Assembly: GCA_963555705.1 (NCBI GenBank)
Contig: OY743171.1
Location: 20,459,352-20,523,351 of the forward strand
Origin: Ligustrum vulgare
Lineage: Eukaryota > Streptophyta > Magnoliopsida > Lamiales > Oleaceae
DNA length: 64,000 bases
Reading direction: 5' to 3'
Shown: piece by piece, positions 1 through 11,470 of the stretch
Position numbering within the stretch: the first letter of the stretch is position 1
Layout: every line of letters starts with the position of its first letter
Notes under the pieces: model-generated
What the model saw: only the letters and a program-made list of their open reading frames with translations
The model's database searches: none
What the model was told of the DNA's origin: nothing
Position numbers and translations under genes: made by a program

Positions 1-1637
1 AATTTTAAATCATATAGGTTTAGTACATTGAAGGGGATGAAGTAAAAACTAGCTAAAAATATGAATGGTGTGATAATCCATAAATTTGAATAATCAAAAA
101 GAAGGAATCTTGTAATTAGCGATTTTTTCAATTTCATGAAAATGGACATCACATAAAGGAGTCAGGTGTAGTATATAATGGTGATCCAAAACTATAATCA
201 TTATAATATTATATATAATATATAATTTCTATCTAAATCATTTACTAAACAGTGTAACAATTCCCAACCCACTCCCCATAATATCACTGGCAAAACAATC
301 AAAATGAGGGACATACCTGAGAGGATTTGTTCTTACACCACTGGAAGAGGAATCTTAATTGGGGTCATGGAGAAATTCCAATGGAGGACCCGCAATGTGT
401 AATGGTGTAATCGCACGGATGCTCATCTGATTTACATTTCGACATTACCATTTTGGGTTCAGAGAAATTAATGTGCTGCTTGATATTTTGCATTAAAAAC
501 AAATTTCAGTTACAATTGTTTATTCCGGGTAAGTTATGCAGACAGTAGAGTTGGATTTCTTTTATTGAGAAATTAGTATTATATGTAATTACACATTATT
601 ATAGTATTTCTTGAAATATTATAGATTACACGTGTAATTTCCGTTTTTCCCCTTATTACAATTGTGGCCACTTGGTAAGAATATTGGACCTATTAGGCAT
701 CCTTTATTTAAAACCTATTTTTTCTTTTTTAAATCACATTTTTAGCCAACATTATATTAATAAATAATTAACATATCTATACCATTTATAAAAGTGACTT
801 GAGAGGAAAAACTTTTTTGGACGTTTATGTTCTCAAAATTATCTTCAATTGTCTAACCAACCCTTAATAGTTAATGGTCATTAATTAATTATCCATCAAA
901 ATCCTATTATCACGATAAAAACCGAAATACCCTATAGATTACTCATATTCCATCCAGTCTTCACTTTCTCTCCACAGATTATTCATATGCCATCGGTTCG
1001 GCACGCAATATCCCATCTTGGCCAACATGCTTTATATACTTTACAGCTTTGGAAGCTATCAGATGAGAGACACGACAGAAATGGAAGAAGATTAATCATC
1101 GATGGCAAAATAAAATCTAACCATTTCAATTCCAAGATCGACAAATAGAAAATTTCTAGACTGTTATGAAATTGATCAGTCATATTTTAAGCTTTTTAAT
1201 TTTAATTACTTTTTCAATTTAATTGTTTCTGTCCTTCAATATCTAGTTCATAGTTGTTTATTTATTTATTTTATCTCCAAATCTTTATTTCCCCATTTCC
1301 ACACATTATACGCACGTCTCTCATTCTCTGAGATTTCACATTCTGTACCCCCATCGCTTAAAGATTATTCAGTAAAATAATATGTGTATTTGTGTTTAAG
1401 CGGAGGTTGACGAAATATGTTTGTACAATCAGCTATCGTGTGGTGCAGTCTGTGAAATTATTTGTTGGTAATGGTCTTGGCAGCAATGAAGACTTGATTT
1501 TTGTAGATTTCGTTGGGTTATGTGATGGGAAAAAATTGAAGAAGGTTTGTTTGAGTTCTCGCATGAGAATTAGTGTAAATGGCATGGTAAATTTCAAATG
1601 AGTTTTATTGGGTTAAAGAAAAACTTGACATCTTTTA
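1..1637. other. Intergenic, no gene recognised
   Basis: AT-rich DNA without a convincing coding region. The only open frames are 60-70 codons long, on both strands, with no recognisable motif or signal. No element ends with matching target duplications were found. Confidence 0.5.
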
Positions 1638-1811
1638 CCTCCATTTGGTAACCAACCAAAAATGGTTTATAAATTAGATTATAAATCACATAATTTCTCA
1701 AATCACTTTTTAACCACATAAAATTTTTCTCTCCAACTTTCAACCATTAATTTTTACCTAAAAATTATAAATAAATCAGTATATAAACCAAATAGTGTTA
1801 CCAAACGGAGG
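1638..1811. mobile_element. MITE-like element with inverted ends
   Basis: The left end CCTCCATTTGGTAAC is matched in inverted orientation by GTTACCAAACGGAGG at the right end, one mismatch in 15. The 174-bp interior is AT-rich and non-coding. No clear target duplication flanks it, so superfamily is not assigned. It is an internally deleted DNA-transposon derivative or a very decayed one. Confidence 0.5.
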
Positions 1812-3113
1812 CCAGTTCTTGATCTTGAACGGGTTAATATTGCCTCACACCAGACCTCAAATCTTAAACCCGAGGTGGGTTGACGTAATTCTCAATGGAC
1901 ACCTTTTGTCTGTTTACTAATTATTATTTTTTATGTCGATTTGAATTTTATAATTGTATTGATATTAGTGCAATGGAGTTATTTTGATAAGTATTTCTTT
2001 CTCTTTTCTGGTTAATTTTGGTATTATGTTGTCAATTGCTTCATTGTTGATTAATTTTCAGGAAGGAAAAATTGAGCTTCTTGAAAGCAAACAGTTAAAG
2101 ATTTGAATCCTAGTTTATATCCGATCTCCTCTATCCTTTATACATTGAAAGTAGCGAAAAACTGTTGATAAATGATCTACAAGATAAAACTAATTATTAT
2201 TTGATTATATTTTTGTATCTTTATATATTCTAGTTTTGTTAAAAACATGGCCAATATGAATGTTTACTCAACATTTAGAGGCACGTGTAATTGATCTCTG
2301 GCATGCGGTGGTAAGAATATCTTTTTAACATTTAAGTTAAATATTAATAATGTAAGATGAACTTTGAATAGAAACAGGATAACCGTTTCATCATTTTTTT
2401 TGCTGCTCTATTCTTGTAGTTTTTTTCACTTGTTTTTGTTAAACTCTATTTCTGCAGCATGGTGTACATATGCTGCTACTAGCTCAAATCACGTTTGAAT
2501 AACCTTGATAAAATAAATAATTATTTTCAAATTTTGATCACTATAAAAAAATTATTTAAAAAATTTATTGATATTTACTAAAAGAAAATGATTTAAGCTT
2601 AGCTGGACATGTTTCATATAACTTATTGCAATATTATATTCTAAAATTGTATGATTTTAGTCTTATGTTAACAATAGAGAATGTAAATTTTGTTGAAAGG
2701 AATTTTTCGGGCTGCTTTCAATTTTATAATGTAAAAGAGTTTTTATGCTTCTTTTTATTGTCTTTCTTCATTGTAAATCCATGCAAAATGAAAACTTTCC
2801 ATTTATTTACTGTGTGGAAAGGTTGGTCTATCAAGGGAAATATACTTAGTGGCAAACATGTTATAAGAAATTAAGTTTGGATTCTAATCCCGTGACTAAC
2901 TGTTATAATTGTGAACGTGGAAAATAGGTTAGTTTTTCTTGTATTTTTATTCATAAGAATATTTATTTTACAAGATTATATTCTTTCAGGATGAAATATG
3001 ATTTTCAATGTAAGTATTATCATATTTTAAACTCATCTGAAAATTGTATTTTCATTTTTATGAATTTAAATAAATTATCAATATTAGTAATTATAGAAGC
3101 AAACAATAAATAA
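1812..3113. other. Intergenic, no gene recognised
   Basis: AT-rich sequence. Open frames do not exceed 82 codons and resemble no protein I recognise. Confidence 0.45.
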
Positions 3114-3299
3114 TATGTTTGACGTTCTTTAAAAAAAAATTAAAAAAAAAAAACTTTTTACGGTATTTAATTTCAACCACATTTTAACAATAAAATATTA
3201 TGCACATAAACCCAAAAATTTTCTTTTATTTTCAACCACACAATATCACATTAATCACTATGCAAAACAATTTTTCTCAAATAAAGAACATCAAACATA
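3114..3299. mobile_element. MITE, family shared with 27257 and 40613
   Basis: The ends TATGTTTGACGTTCTTT and its near-perfect inverse AAAGAACATCAAACATA bracket 186 bp. The interior has the run 'CAACCACA...AATAAAAT...CACATAAA', which recurs at 27257-27430 and 40613-40797, so at least three copies of one small non-coding family are in the window. The target duplication is not clear. The GTTTG-type ends suggest PIF/Harbinger or a related superfamily, which is inference. Confidence 0.5.
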
Positions 3300-3308
3300 G
3301 ACATAATA

Positions 3309-4727
3309 CACTACAAGAATCAGGCGACTTTTGTCGCCCTTATAGCTTCAAATGTCGCCTCTAAATGTCTATAGGGGCGACCTTGTCGCCCCTAACATGT
3401 CGCTCTTATAGGTTCGTTGCAATAGATATTTAGGTATGACAACTATCGCCCCTGGAAGTGTATCGCCCCTATAGATATATTCAATTATTTTTTAAAAATT
3501 ACCTACAGGGGCGACACTGTAGATAGATTTTTTTATATATAAAAAAAAAAAATATATATATATATTTTGAAACTTCCTGCCCATCGCCCATCACCAAGCA
3601 AAGCTAAGAAAAAATGTTTATCAACTTCAACGTAGTCTTGCAAACCAAAATACAATCTCAAAATCCACAAAAGGTTTCAACTTCACTTCAAAAATTCCAA
3701 GATCCATGAATTATATGCACAGCAACCCTTTCAAAATCCCTGAATCCAGCCCTTCAGCCGTTGCCTTGAATTTCTTTTCGGTCCTCTCTTTCCTAGTGTC
3801 TAGTGAGAATGCACTCAGCCAATATGACTTTCCATTTTCAGGAAGTGCTTCGTGGCATTTCTTCAAGAATTTCAGGCAGTGTACTCACCATCATTCTTAG
3901 ATCCTTCAGATCTACAATTATTTTAGCATCAAACACCACACTTGAAAAGAAACCAAAGAAAAGCATAAGAAATACACCAAAAAATAAATATTTCTTCAAG
4001 CTACCATATTTTTTGCTGTTGCTTCCTCTTTTATATATGTTCAATTGAAGCAATAATTCTGCCAAAAAAAAAAAAAAACGTCGACAAATGTATGCAATTT
4101 GCAACCAAGTAAAACATAACTACAGCTCATAAATAGTTAATACCTTTGGAGCAAAAACAAGTGGATTTCGTGTTCAATATGCTTCTGTGTTGCAAGAAAA
4201 GTTGGGATATTAGAGTTTATGAGAGAGAGAGAGGGAGAGAGAAGTGGTAGAGATTGATAAGAAATTATGAATGAATGGATGAAAAAAGACAAACATTTTT
4301 TATGCCTGAATGTACTCTTGAACAAAGGCAAACATTACTGCCAGATTTTTAGAATTTTTTCGGACCTATTGAAAAACTCTTATTTCAAATGCGCTAACAT
4401 TTACCGTCCAAAAGGGTGAATTTTTTTTGAAAATCTTGACCTATAGGGGCAACAATTGTCACCCCTATATCTGCGCAAGCTATAGGGGTGACTTTTTCGC
4501 CCCTAGGTCGTCCCTACATTTATTAAAAAAATGAGCCAACAATTCCTGCCAATATTCATATCTACAGGGACAACTTTATACCAATAGGGGTGACAAATGT
4601 CGCCCATACAGATTTGGAATCCTATAGGAACGACATTCACGAGTCACCCCTGTAAGCTTCGCAGTATAGGGGTGACATTCATGTCGTCCTTACAAGGTCA
4701 CCCCTCTTGCTCCATTTTATTGTAGTG
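3309..4727. mobile_element. Non-autonomous CACTA (En/Spm-like) transposon
   Basis: The element starts CACTACAAGAA and ends TTATTGTAGTG, the canonical CACTA terminus, flanked on both sides by the 3-bp duplication ATA (3306-3308 and 4728-4730). Both subterminal regions (about 3325-3515 and 4438-4710) carry many copies, in both orientations, of a GGGGCGAC/GTCGCCCC motif separated by CTATAGG. Such subterminal repeats are the usual transposase-binding architecture of this superfamily. The 900-bp centre has only short open frames (64-88 codons) with no TNPA or TNPD similarity that I can recognise, so it depends on transposase supplied elsewhere. Confidence 0.85.
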
Positions 4728-4974
4728 ATATAACATGTTATTCCATATTTATTATAAAATCTATTCCATATTTACAAACTCATTATTTGAGATAATGGGT
4801 CTCTAAGAGGGGCTTAAGTACATATTGTCCAAAAAATTACCATTATAAAACTCATTTTGTAAATAATGATGGTTTAAACAATGACCAAATATATTCACAA
4901 GAGAAAAACACAATACATAAAGGAAAGCATTTCTCAAAAACAGGTATTGGGTCATTTTCCCGCCTAAACACATA

Positions 4975-6002
4975 TCTTAATCTTAATATATAGTTGGCCT
5001 AAGTTTTCCAGCCAAAACTGCTGACATCATTTTTTTTCGGTCAAAATATGATATTTATTTGTTTGACTTAAGATCATTAAATATCAATTATATCAGCACC
5101 ATTTCACATTGGTACTCATTCCCCACTTCACGAGAATCAGTGCATTGGTACTAACAAATTGTTTAATCAATTCTATAATACATTGATTCATTAGTTGGAT
5201 CATTTTTATATGGATTTCAAGAACAAATTATGTAACATTTAAGAATGTAAAAAAAAAAAAAAACAATTTCCTTTTGTGAAATAGAATTTTTTTTATCATT
5301 ATTATATTTTGACATTAGTAAAAATATCTACAAAAATATTATTTATCACGTTGAGCAACATTAACGCAAGAAATAAAAAAATATTGTTATTTTCGATAAA
5401 TAGATTTAATACATGTGCAATTCCTTTTCATGTATTGATTGATGTTCTGCACGATCTAATTGAAAAGTTTTAATATCCTAAATTTTAAGGATTGATATAA
5501 TAAAGTCCAATAAAGAAATTATGTCTATTCATTCTTTGGGAAAACATTTTTTTCCTGTGATCATTCTTTGAATTATGTGTGGGCATTCATTAATTCACAT
5601 CTCATTTTTTAAAATTCGTTTTTAACTATATTTTATTAATGAGGTATTCTATACACGATATAAAAACAAATCTCTACTTTTTAACCATATATTCTCCTAT
5701 AATATACATTTCTATACCACATTTCTTTTTAATTGTATTGTATGCAATGACCATGAATCGTAATTGTTTAAAAATTATGTACCACAATTATTATTTTTAA
5801 AGAAGTTTTTTTAATTTACATTGAGTTTTGCTATTGAATACATTTTTGTTTCTTCATATTCTTTCCCATAATATATGAATTTAATTGTTTTTGTTATATA
5901 TTTCTCACATTTTCATTAATTATTGAATATATTTAGTTAGTTATTCATTAATTAATAATTATAATTTTTTTGTTCTGTGCAACGCATGAGTGCGACTACT
6001 AG
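4975..6002 (+). mobile_element. Helitron-1, non-autonomous
   Basis: The sequence starts TCTTAATCTTAATAT after an A and ends CTAG before a T, the A|TC...CTAG|T arrangement of Helitrons. Just inside the 3' end is a small hairpin, CGCA-TGAG-TGCG, in a GTGCAACGCATGAGTGCGACTACTAG context. The same 3' signature closes the elements at 32030-34136 and 39186-41495, so this is one family. There is no Rep/helicase coding sequence. The 5' end could be 6 bp further in (4981) because TCTTAA is repeated. Confidence 0.7.
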
Positions 6003-6663
6003 TTTCTTAAATGATAAATAGTAATAATTAACTATTTATTATTCATTTTTGACAAAATCCTGATTTAAAATAATACAATTGAATGCATATTTTTAAATAA
6101 CCGCATTTTCAAGTCCCGAAATTTCTTGGTCCAACTTCCCCTCTTAAAAATCAATCAAATTTTTTTTTTAATTCGTTAAAAAAATAAAAAATAAGAATCA
6201 CATAAATTTTCTTTAGAAATAGAAAATGAAAAATAATGAAATAAGAGCATTCATCGATCTATTTCTACTTTTTCATTTCTTTTTAATAAATTCATGAGTA
6301 TATATCACAGATATATCTATTTTTTTTACTTATTCCAAATTATATATAAATGTAATTTTGCTTTCTCATTTTTAGTTTTAAATTAATTTAAATTACAATA
6401 TTTAAATAAATTTCCTGGAACAACAAACATACGATTCATAAAAAATTAAGGGATATGTAATTGTACAGTTTTGTAATTAATTGACTTCCTTTTTTCTTCT
6501 TCTTATTTTTAATTAAATATTCATTTCATATATTAACATATAAATTATAAATTCCATATATGTGAGTAATAAATGATCGTATATCGCATGAGTTGGGAAC
6601 AATAGACTCTAATTTATAAAGATTTAGATCAGAATGTGGATAAAAGAATATTATGAATAGAAA
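6003..6663. other. Intergenic, no gene recognised
   Basis: AT-rich DNA with homopolymer-rich stretches. I see no coding potential and no element ends. Confidence 0.45.
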
Positions 6664-6841
6664 TATCGAAAATTATATGGAACCAAGTAGTAATGAGATG
6701 ACTGTCTAGTAAGCCCAATTAGAATTTTTAAAATCAAAATTGGTGCTCACAAATTATGTTTAATTGGTAACTGATTAGGCAGTCATCTCATCACCTGATT
6801 CCATAAGGAATCAAGTACCTGGTTCTATATAATTTTCGATA
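6664..6841. mobile_element. MITE with about 26-bp inverted ends
   Basis: The left end TATCGAAAATTATATGGAACC is matched, inverted, at the right end with two or three mismatches over about 26 bp, and a second inverted block (GAGATGACTG) lies further in. Taking the outermost TA as the target duplication gives a Tc1/mariner-like 178-bp element. That assignment is tentative, but the inverted structure itself is plain. Confidence 0.6.
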
Positions 6842-7964
6842 GTAATATACGTGTAATTATAAGTCGTGTTTGGCGGCTGCAATTAATCTAAAATTTATTA
6901 GTTCTTTTCTTGAATCATTTCTTATTCAGTATAGTAAACACGTGATCCTAATAATTGAGTACTTCAAACATTAATTGGAAAGTTGGATGTATATTTATTT
7001 AGAATTTATAACCACTTATCAATTATGGTTACCAAATAATTTGAAAGGAAGTAAATAATGTAAATTGGAGGAATTGAATATGGACCCCTACTCCAAATCT
7101 GTCGTACTCGTCAATGAAATTAAATCATAGTCGAGAAATCAGTTATGGTGTCTTGCTCTTCAGTTTGAAAAGATTCGAAAGTCATGTTTTTTTCCAGTAA
7201 AAGTTGTTTTTAGATCCTTTTGATTAATTTTGTGAAAGTGTTTTTCTACTTAAAAGAATTTTTTGAGGAAATTTGTCTAATTTAACTTCCTCAAAAGTAC
7301 TTTCGGAATAGAAACCTCTTTTATGAGTTATTTATTTAATTATTTTTAAAAAAGAATATTAATTTAACTTCTTCAGGATAAACTTCTACAGAAAGTAAAA
7401 GCAAAAATCATTTCAAACGAGGCTTAGAATATTAATTTAGTATGTGTCATTCACCATCCGTTTCATCCCCATTTGTAGACGTTGACGATAAAGGCCAATG
7501 TGGTTAACGATGTCTGACTTGGCCCGACTAGAGGACTCAATTTTCACACCTCATTTGTTCTTTCTAATTCCCCAATCCATGTAAGAGAATAGTGTTCACC
7601 AAAACCTGAAATTCATGTTCCGATTGAGTAGAAAGTTTGTGAGGTGGTGATTTAACTACTATTTGTTAAACTTGTTTATAATACACATTTTCTTAAATTA
7701 CTTTCCAATCAATTATTTTACTTTAAAAACGTTACATTCTTTGTTCTGGATTGGAAGTTGCATGTGTTGCTTGTTATGTTGCGTTGAGGTGTAGTAATGC
7801 AATGTTAAATGGAAGCTACTGTAGATTATGTAAAGTGTGTGCTGTTGTTGTGATGTTTAATGCAATGTTGGTGCTAGTTGAAATTTGTTTGTCCTAATTA
7901 CGTTTTGCGAATACAAACATAAAAAAGGTAAATCACCCGTTGCAATAAACAAATATAGCATGAT
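6842..7964. other. Intergenic, no gene recognised
   Basis: No open frame above 60 codons with recognisable content. AT-rich, with T-rich and A-rich stretches around 7190-7440 that look like an old non-coding repeat but have no definable ends. Confidence 0.4.
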
Positions 7965-8218
7965 TGTAATATCCAGGCCATGAAAAGTTTAAAAAGATTT
8001 GGGTACTACTCATACCACAAGGTGCATCTTTTTTTTCCGGAACTCCATTGTTAGAAACTCCACAGTTAAGCGTGCTTGATTTGGAGTAATTCTATGATGA
8101 GTGACCCTCTTGGAAATTTTCTCAGGGAGCGTGCAAGTGAGGACAAAACATGTTGAAAAGACCCATGTTGGGGCAGTGGGGACAGTCGTTGATCTATAAA
8201 ACAACCCGAGTCATTACA
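7965..8218 (+). repeat. Cassandra 5' LTR
   Basis: 254 bp from TGTAATATCC to TCATTACA. It is followed by two bases and then TGGTATCAGAG, the primer-binding site. It matches the interrupted 3' LTR (8407-9298 without the hAT insert) along its length with moderate divergence, so the insertion is not recent. Confidence 0.8.
8001..8135 (+). other. 5S rRNA-derived segment in Cassandra LTR
   Basis: The stretch matches plant 5S rRNA in order: a 5' part (GGGT..., CATACCA, TGCATC), then AGAAACTCCACAGTTAAGCG, TGCTTG, then the C-box-like region with GAGTGACC and CTTGGAAA. The A-box-like AGTTAAGCGTGCTTG is intact, but the intermediate element GATGGG reads GATGAG and the 5' half carries a T-run insertion. 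This is a transposon component, not a functional 5S gene. A second, more changed copy lies at about 8475-8560. Confidence 0.8.
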
Positions 8219-8220
8219 AA

Positions 8221-8231
8221 TGGTATCAGAG
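8221..8231 (+). promoter_or_regulatory. Primer-binding site of Cassandra
   Basis: TGGTATCAGAG is complementary to the 3' end of plant initiator tRNA-Met and lies two bases after the 5' LTR, where reverse transcription starts. Confidence 0.75.
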
Positions 8232-8406
8232 TTGGTCGCCAGTCGAAAATTGGGAACTAAGTCTTATACGAGACAAAGTGCTACACCATAGGATGTGAGC
8301 CACCTCTTGAACCTAAAGGAGTTACCACTAGAATCCAAACATCTGGCAATAGATCCTCAGATGATTTAAGCGTTACGAGGACGTCGCGAGTCTAGCAGGG
8401 AGTGAT

Positions 8407-9298
8407 TGTAATATCCAGGGTAGGAAAAACTTAAAAGGATTTGATAGGTAGTAGAATAACGTGTATCTTCTTTTCTAAAAGTCAATCGTTAGAAACTCCA
8501 TAATTAAGCATGCTTGACTTGAAGCGATTCTATAATGGGTGACCCCTTGAGAAATTTTCTTAGGGAACATGCGAGTGAGGACAAATTTTTTTGAAAAGAC
8601 TCATTTTTGTATAGTGGGGACAATCATCGATCTATAAGTAGTGATGGCAATGGATTGGGTTTGCCAAATCCGTACCTTACCCACTAAATATTTACAACCT
8701 CCATACCCTACCCATATACCCATTTAAAAACTGCGGGTTAGGTGCGGGTCGGAGGCAGGTTTGCTTCTATACCCATTTAAAATTCATTACTAATTATTTA
8801 TTTTTTTATTATTTTTTAGGCTATAAATAGGTTATAGGTGCTCCGGATTAACTTGAATCAATTAAATATTGGACTTCACTTGAATTTGAGTTGAAAAAAG
8901 TTTGTTATATGTTGAAATTATACAAGCGAATTTGAACAATTTTTTTAGAAGTTAACAAAGTCAATAGTTTAAACATATTAAGGTTTAGACGATAACAATG
9001 TCAATAGATATTTGGGTTCTATTTTTTTATTTTTATTTTATTTTTTTAAACAATCACTTTTGTTTTAAACTCTATAATTTTTAAAGGAAATTAATGGGTA
9101 TGCGGATCGGGTATGGGTATTGTAGTAAAACCCACACCCGATCCATACCCATGTCGAGTTTTAAAATTTACCTCCATACCCTACCCACGAACCCATTTAG
9201 TCGGGTATTCCCCGCTCATTTATGTCGGGTCTCCATCGGGTATCGGGTTCGTGTGTATTATTGGCATCCCTATCTATAAGGCAACTTGGGTCGTTACA
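8407..9298 (+). repeat. Cassandra 3' LTR split by hAT element
   Basis: The LTR starts at TGTAATATCCAGG after the purine-rich GCAGGGAGTGAT and resumes after the hAT insert at 9281, ending TTACA at 9298. Removing the 634-bp insert and one copy of its 8-bp duplication leaves about 250 bp, the length of the 5' LTR. Confidence 0.8.
8639..9272. mobile_element. hAT MITE inside the Cassandra 3' LTR
   Basis: The perfect 8-bp target duplication TCTATAAG (8631-8638, 9273-9280) flanks ends TAGTGATGGCAAT and ATTGGCATCCCTA, imperfect inverted repeats of the TAGGGATGGCAAT type common in plant hAT elements. The uninterrupted site is visible in the intact 5' LTR, which reads GATCTATAAAAC there. The interior is rich in GGGTATGGGTA-type repeats and codes for nothing recognisable; open frames at 9094-9337 are repeats read through. 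Confidence 0.9.
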
Positions 9299-9321
9299 AT
9301 GACTGTTAAAAAATCTTGTGC

Positions 9322-9560
9322 TCAGGGCCGGAGCTAGCCCAAAAATACGGGTTGGGCCTTCTTTAATGATATTTTTTTTTTGAAGTGGAAATTACGCTCA
9401 TCCCCTCTTTTAAATATCTAAATTCAAATATGAGACTAAACATGGATAACTTCAAATCTCAGGCTGTAATTATAATTTCAAAATTATTTAATTAATTAAG
9501 ATAATGATATTTTGAAATTAAATTAATTATCAAAATCTTACCACAATCTCACACCATAAC
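9322..9560. mobile_element. Possible truncated hAT end
   Basis: CAGGGCCGGAGCTAGCCC at 9326-9345 resembles the CAGGGGCGGAGC terminus of plant hAT elements such as the one at 19106. No matching right end was found nearby, so this is at most a truncated copy. Confidence 0.3.
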
Positions 9561-10150
9561 ACCCCACCTCAAATCTTAATTATTCTCTCCTTCTCTCCCA
9601 CATGTTCACTCTCAAGTCCCAACGACTGCCTTACACTACAATTCAGCCGCACGATGCCCCTTCATCTCGGCCACACACCATGACTGTTGCACATCGCACT
9701 CCAGCCTACATCCACACCTACAAGAACATATTTTGAAACCAACAGAGGACACCATACTAGAGAAATAGAGGGGAAAAAAAAGAAAACCCTTTGCACGCGG
9801 TGATGTTGTTTGATCTTGACGCAGCGGCCCATGTCAGAGCTTGAAGCAAAGACACCTGTAAGCATAGCAGGTGCCACTGCACAACAAGTCTGCTACACTT
9901 ATCGCTGGGTGCGCATAGCAGCCTCACTACAATAGCACCTCTATTGTGTTCGTCGCCATGCGTAGCGATGCACTCTTTGATGCTGAATCTGAGGCCAAAA
10001 TTTGAGATCCAACAACGGCTCATTGCGATGGAGAATTAGCTAGTGATGGGGAGATTTTTAAACCTTTTATGTTTGTCGTCGTCTTCGTTCCACAAATGGT
10101 GACAGATCTATGGAGTGGAGGCACCGATATTTGTTGTTACTTCAACGGTT
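9560..10150. other. Unassigned GC-richer segment
   Basis: This stretch has a clearly higher GC content than its surroundings and two overlapping minus-strand open frames (71 and 88 codons) with no recognisable domain. It could be a decayed host gene fragment or the interior of a transposon. I cannot decide. Confidence 0.3.
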
Positions 10151-10154
10151 GAAT

Positions 10155-10375
10155 TAAAAAACGTGTGACCTAATAATTGATAAGTTGTGACTTAAAAATC
10201 AAATAATTGTAACCTAATAATTTAGTAATTTTCACTTAAAATCTGTGACCTAAAATAAATTAAGTTGTGACCTAAAATTAAGTTTGTGACCTTAAAAATT
10301 TGATTTATGACCTGAAATAAATTTGTGACCTAAAAGATTTGTCTTTTGTGAACTCAAATTATACAATATTGTGAT
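10155..10375. repeat. Degenerate TGTGACCTAAAA repeats
   Basis: About ten loosely spaced copies of a TGTGACCTAAAA-like motif (variants GTGACTTAAAA, GTGACCTTAAAA, ATGACCTGAAA). Spacing is irregular, so this is a decayed short tandem repeat rather than a clean array. Confidence 0.6.
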
Positions 10376-10379
10376 CTTG

Positions 10380-10384
10380 ATATA

Positions 10385-10447
<63 letters not shown>
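10380..10447. repeat. (TA)n microsatellite
   Basis: About 68 bp of almost uninterrupted TA dinucleotides. It is probably length-polymorphic. Confidence 0.95.
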
Positions 10448-10452
<5 letters not shown>

Positions 10453-10777
10453 TATTTTTTAATTTAATTTAATTTAATTAATTCTAATTACAACCTGAGT
10501 TTTGAAATTATATAAGTTTGACCTCATTTTTTAAATTTATATTTTAAAACACCTTATTTCTGTATTTTTTCCCTTTTTAAATTGTAGAGGTTTTCTAAAG
10601 AATTTTCACTTGCACTAAATCTTCCAGTAACCAACCTCATTACAAAATAAATTGGAAGTGAAGACATTCACTTGTACTAAGTCTTCGAGAAACTAACTTC
10701 ATTACAAAACAAACTTGAAGTAAACCCAGTCACAAAATAACAAGGGACAAAATTGTTTATTTGTGCCATTAATTATT

Positions 10778-10992
10778 TGTTGAGCCTAATTAACGTCGAG
10801 CCTAATTATGCACTACGCAAAGTAGTACGGGGTTGCCTTCAAACGAAGATCCCAGTTCTTAGAATATTGCCTTCTTGAAAAATTATATTACAGAATTAGA
10901 GTCCTCGTGTAATTCGGATTTGATTAAATGTTATAAATATGGTGCAATACTTAGGCTTTTATCATCCATCAAAATAGATAGGAAAGAGAGGT
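10778..10992 (+). mobile_element. Left part of an older copia-like LTR
   Basis: Starts TGTTGAGCCTAATT and runs into copia-1. The sequence resumes after copia-1 at 18474 with a U5-like stretch (AACGTAGTCTGACATTGATGTGAA) typical of copia LTRs. The 5-bp TAGAG duplication shows copia-1 landed inside this older sequence. The outer ends are uncertain. Confidence 0.4.
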
Positions 10993-10997
10993 TAGAG

Positions 10998-11455
10998 TGT
11001 AAGGATTTTAATCAATCGTGTGGGCTTATATGTGAATTATTGTGTATTGAATAAAAGGCTATCAATTTTGGTTAAGCCCATTTGAAGTGATCTAATAAGA
11101 ATTTTATATATATCGGGCTTTAATGCATCTAATTAAAGGTATGGGCTTTTATGTGTAGATACCAGACCATGACCTAATTCATGATGGGCCGGATTAGATT
11201 AATTGGCAATTCAGTATATAAAGTCGGTTATGGTCCCTGAATCGTACGTACTGTTCATTCTTTTTGACATCCCATCATCAGAGAGAAAATACGGACTACG
11301 TATCGATTTAGAAGATCTGACCGTCAAATCGTTCATCGCGAATCACGTTTGATTAAGGTACGCTTCCGCTTCAGTTATTTAATTATTGATAATTCAGCAT
11401 GATGATTTATTTTGGATCATAAATAAATAATTTATCTGTGATAAATTTTCTAACA
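10998..11455 (+). repeat. Copia-1 5' LTR
   Basis: 458 bp, TG...CA. Includes the TATATAAAG-like box near 11216 (AGTATATAAAGTCGG), a likely TATA element for the retrotransposon promoter. Confidence 0.9.
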
Positions 11456-11457
11456 AG

Positions 11458-11470
11458 TGGTATCAGAGCC
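11458..11470 (+). promoter_or_regulatory. Copia-1 primer-binding site
   Basis: TGGTATCAGAGCC, complementary to the 3' end of initiator tRNA-Met, two bases after the 5' LTR. Confidence 0.9.

Larger units (their letters stand above)
7965..9298 (+). mobile_element. Cassandra-type TRIM retrotransposon
   Basis: Two direct repeats starting TGTAATATCCAGG (7965 and 8407) and ending in TTACA flank only about 190 bp that begins with a tRNA-Met primer-binding site at 8221. Both repeats contain 5S rRNA-like sequence, the hallmark of Cassandra TRIMs. Flanks ATGAT (7960-7964) and ATGAC (9299-9303) are a plausible 5-bp duplication with one change. There is no protein-coding capacity. The 3' LTR is split by a hAT element at 8639-9272. 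Known for the family: it is mobilised in trans by other LTR elements. Confidence 0.85.

Noticed and set aside
8001..8135. Functional 5S rRNA gene
   Set aside because: Many changes, an inserted T-run, no 5S tandem array, and location within an LTR; it is a Cassandra component.
9094..9337. Two open frames of 61 and 74 codons
   Set aside because: They run through GGGTATGGGTA-type repeats of a hAT MITE.
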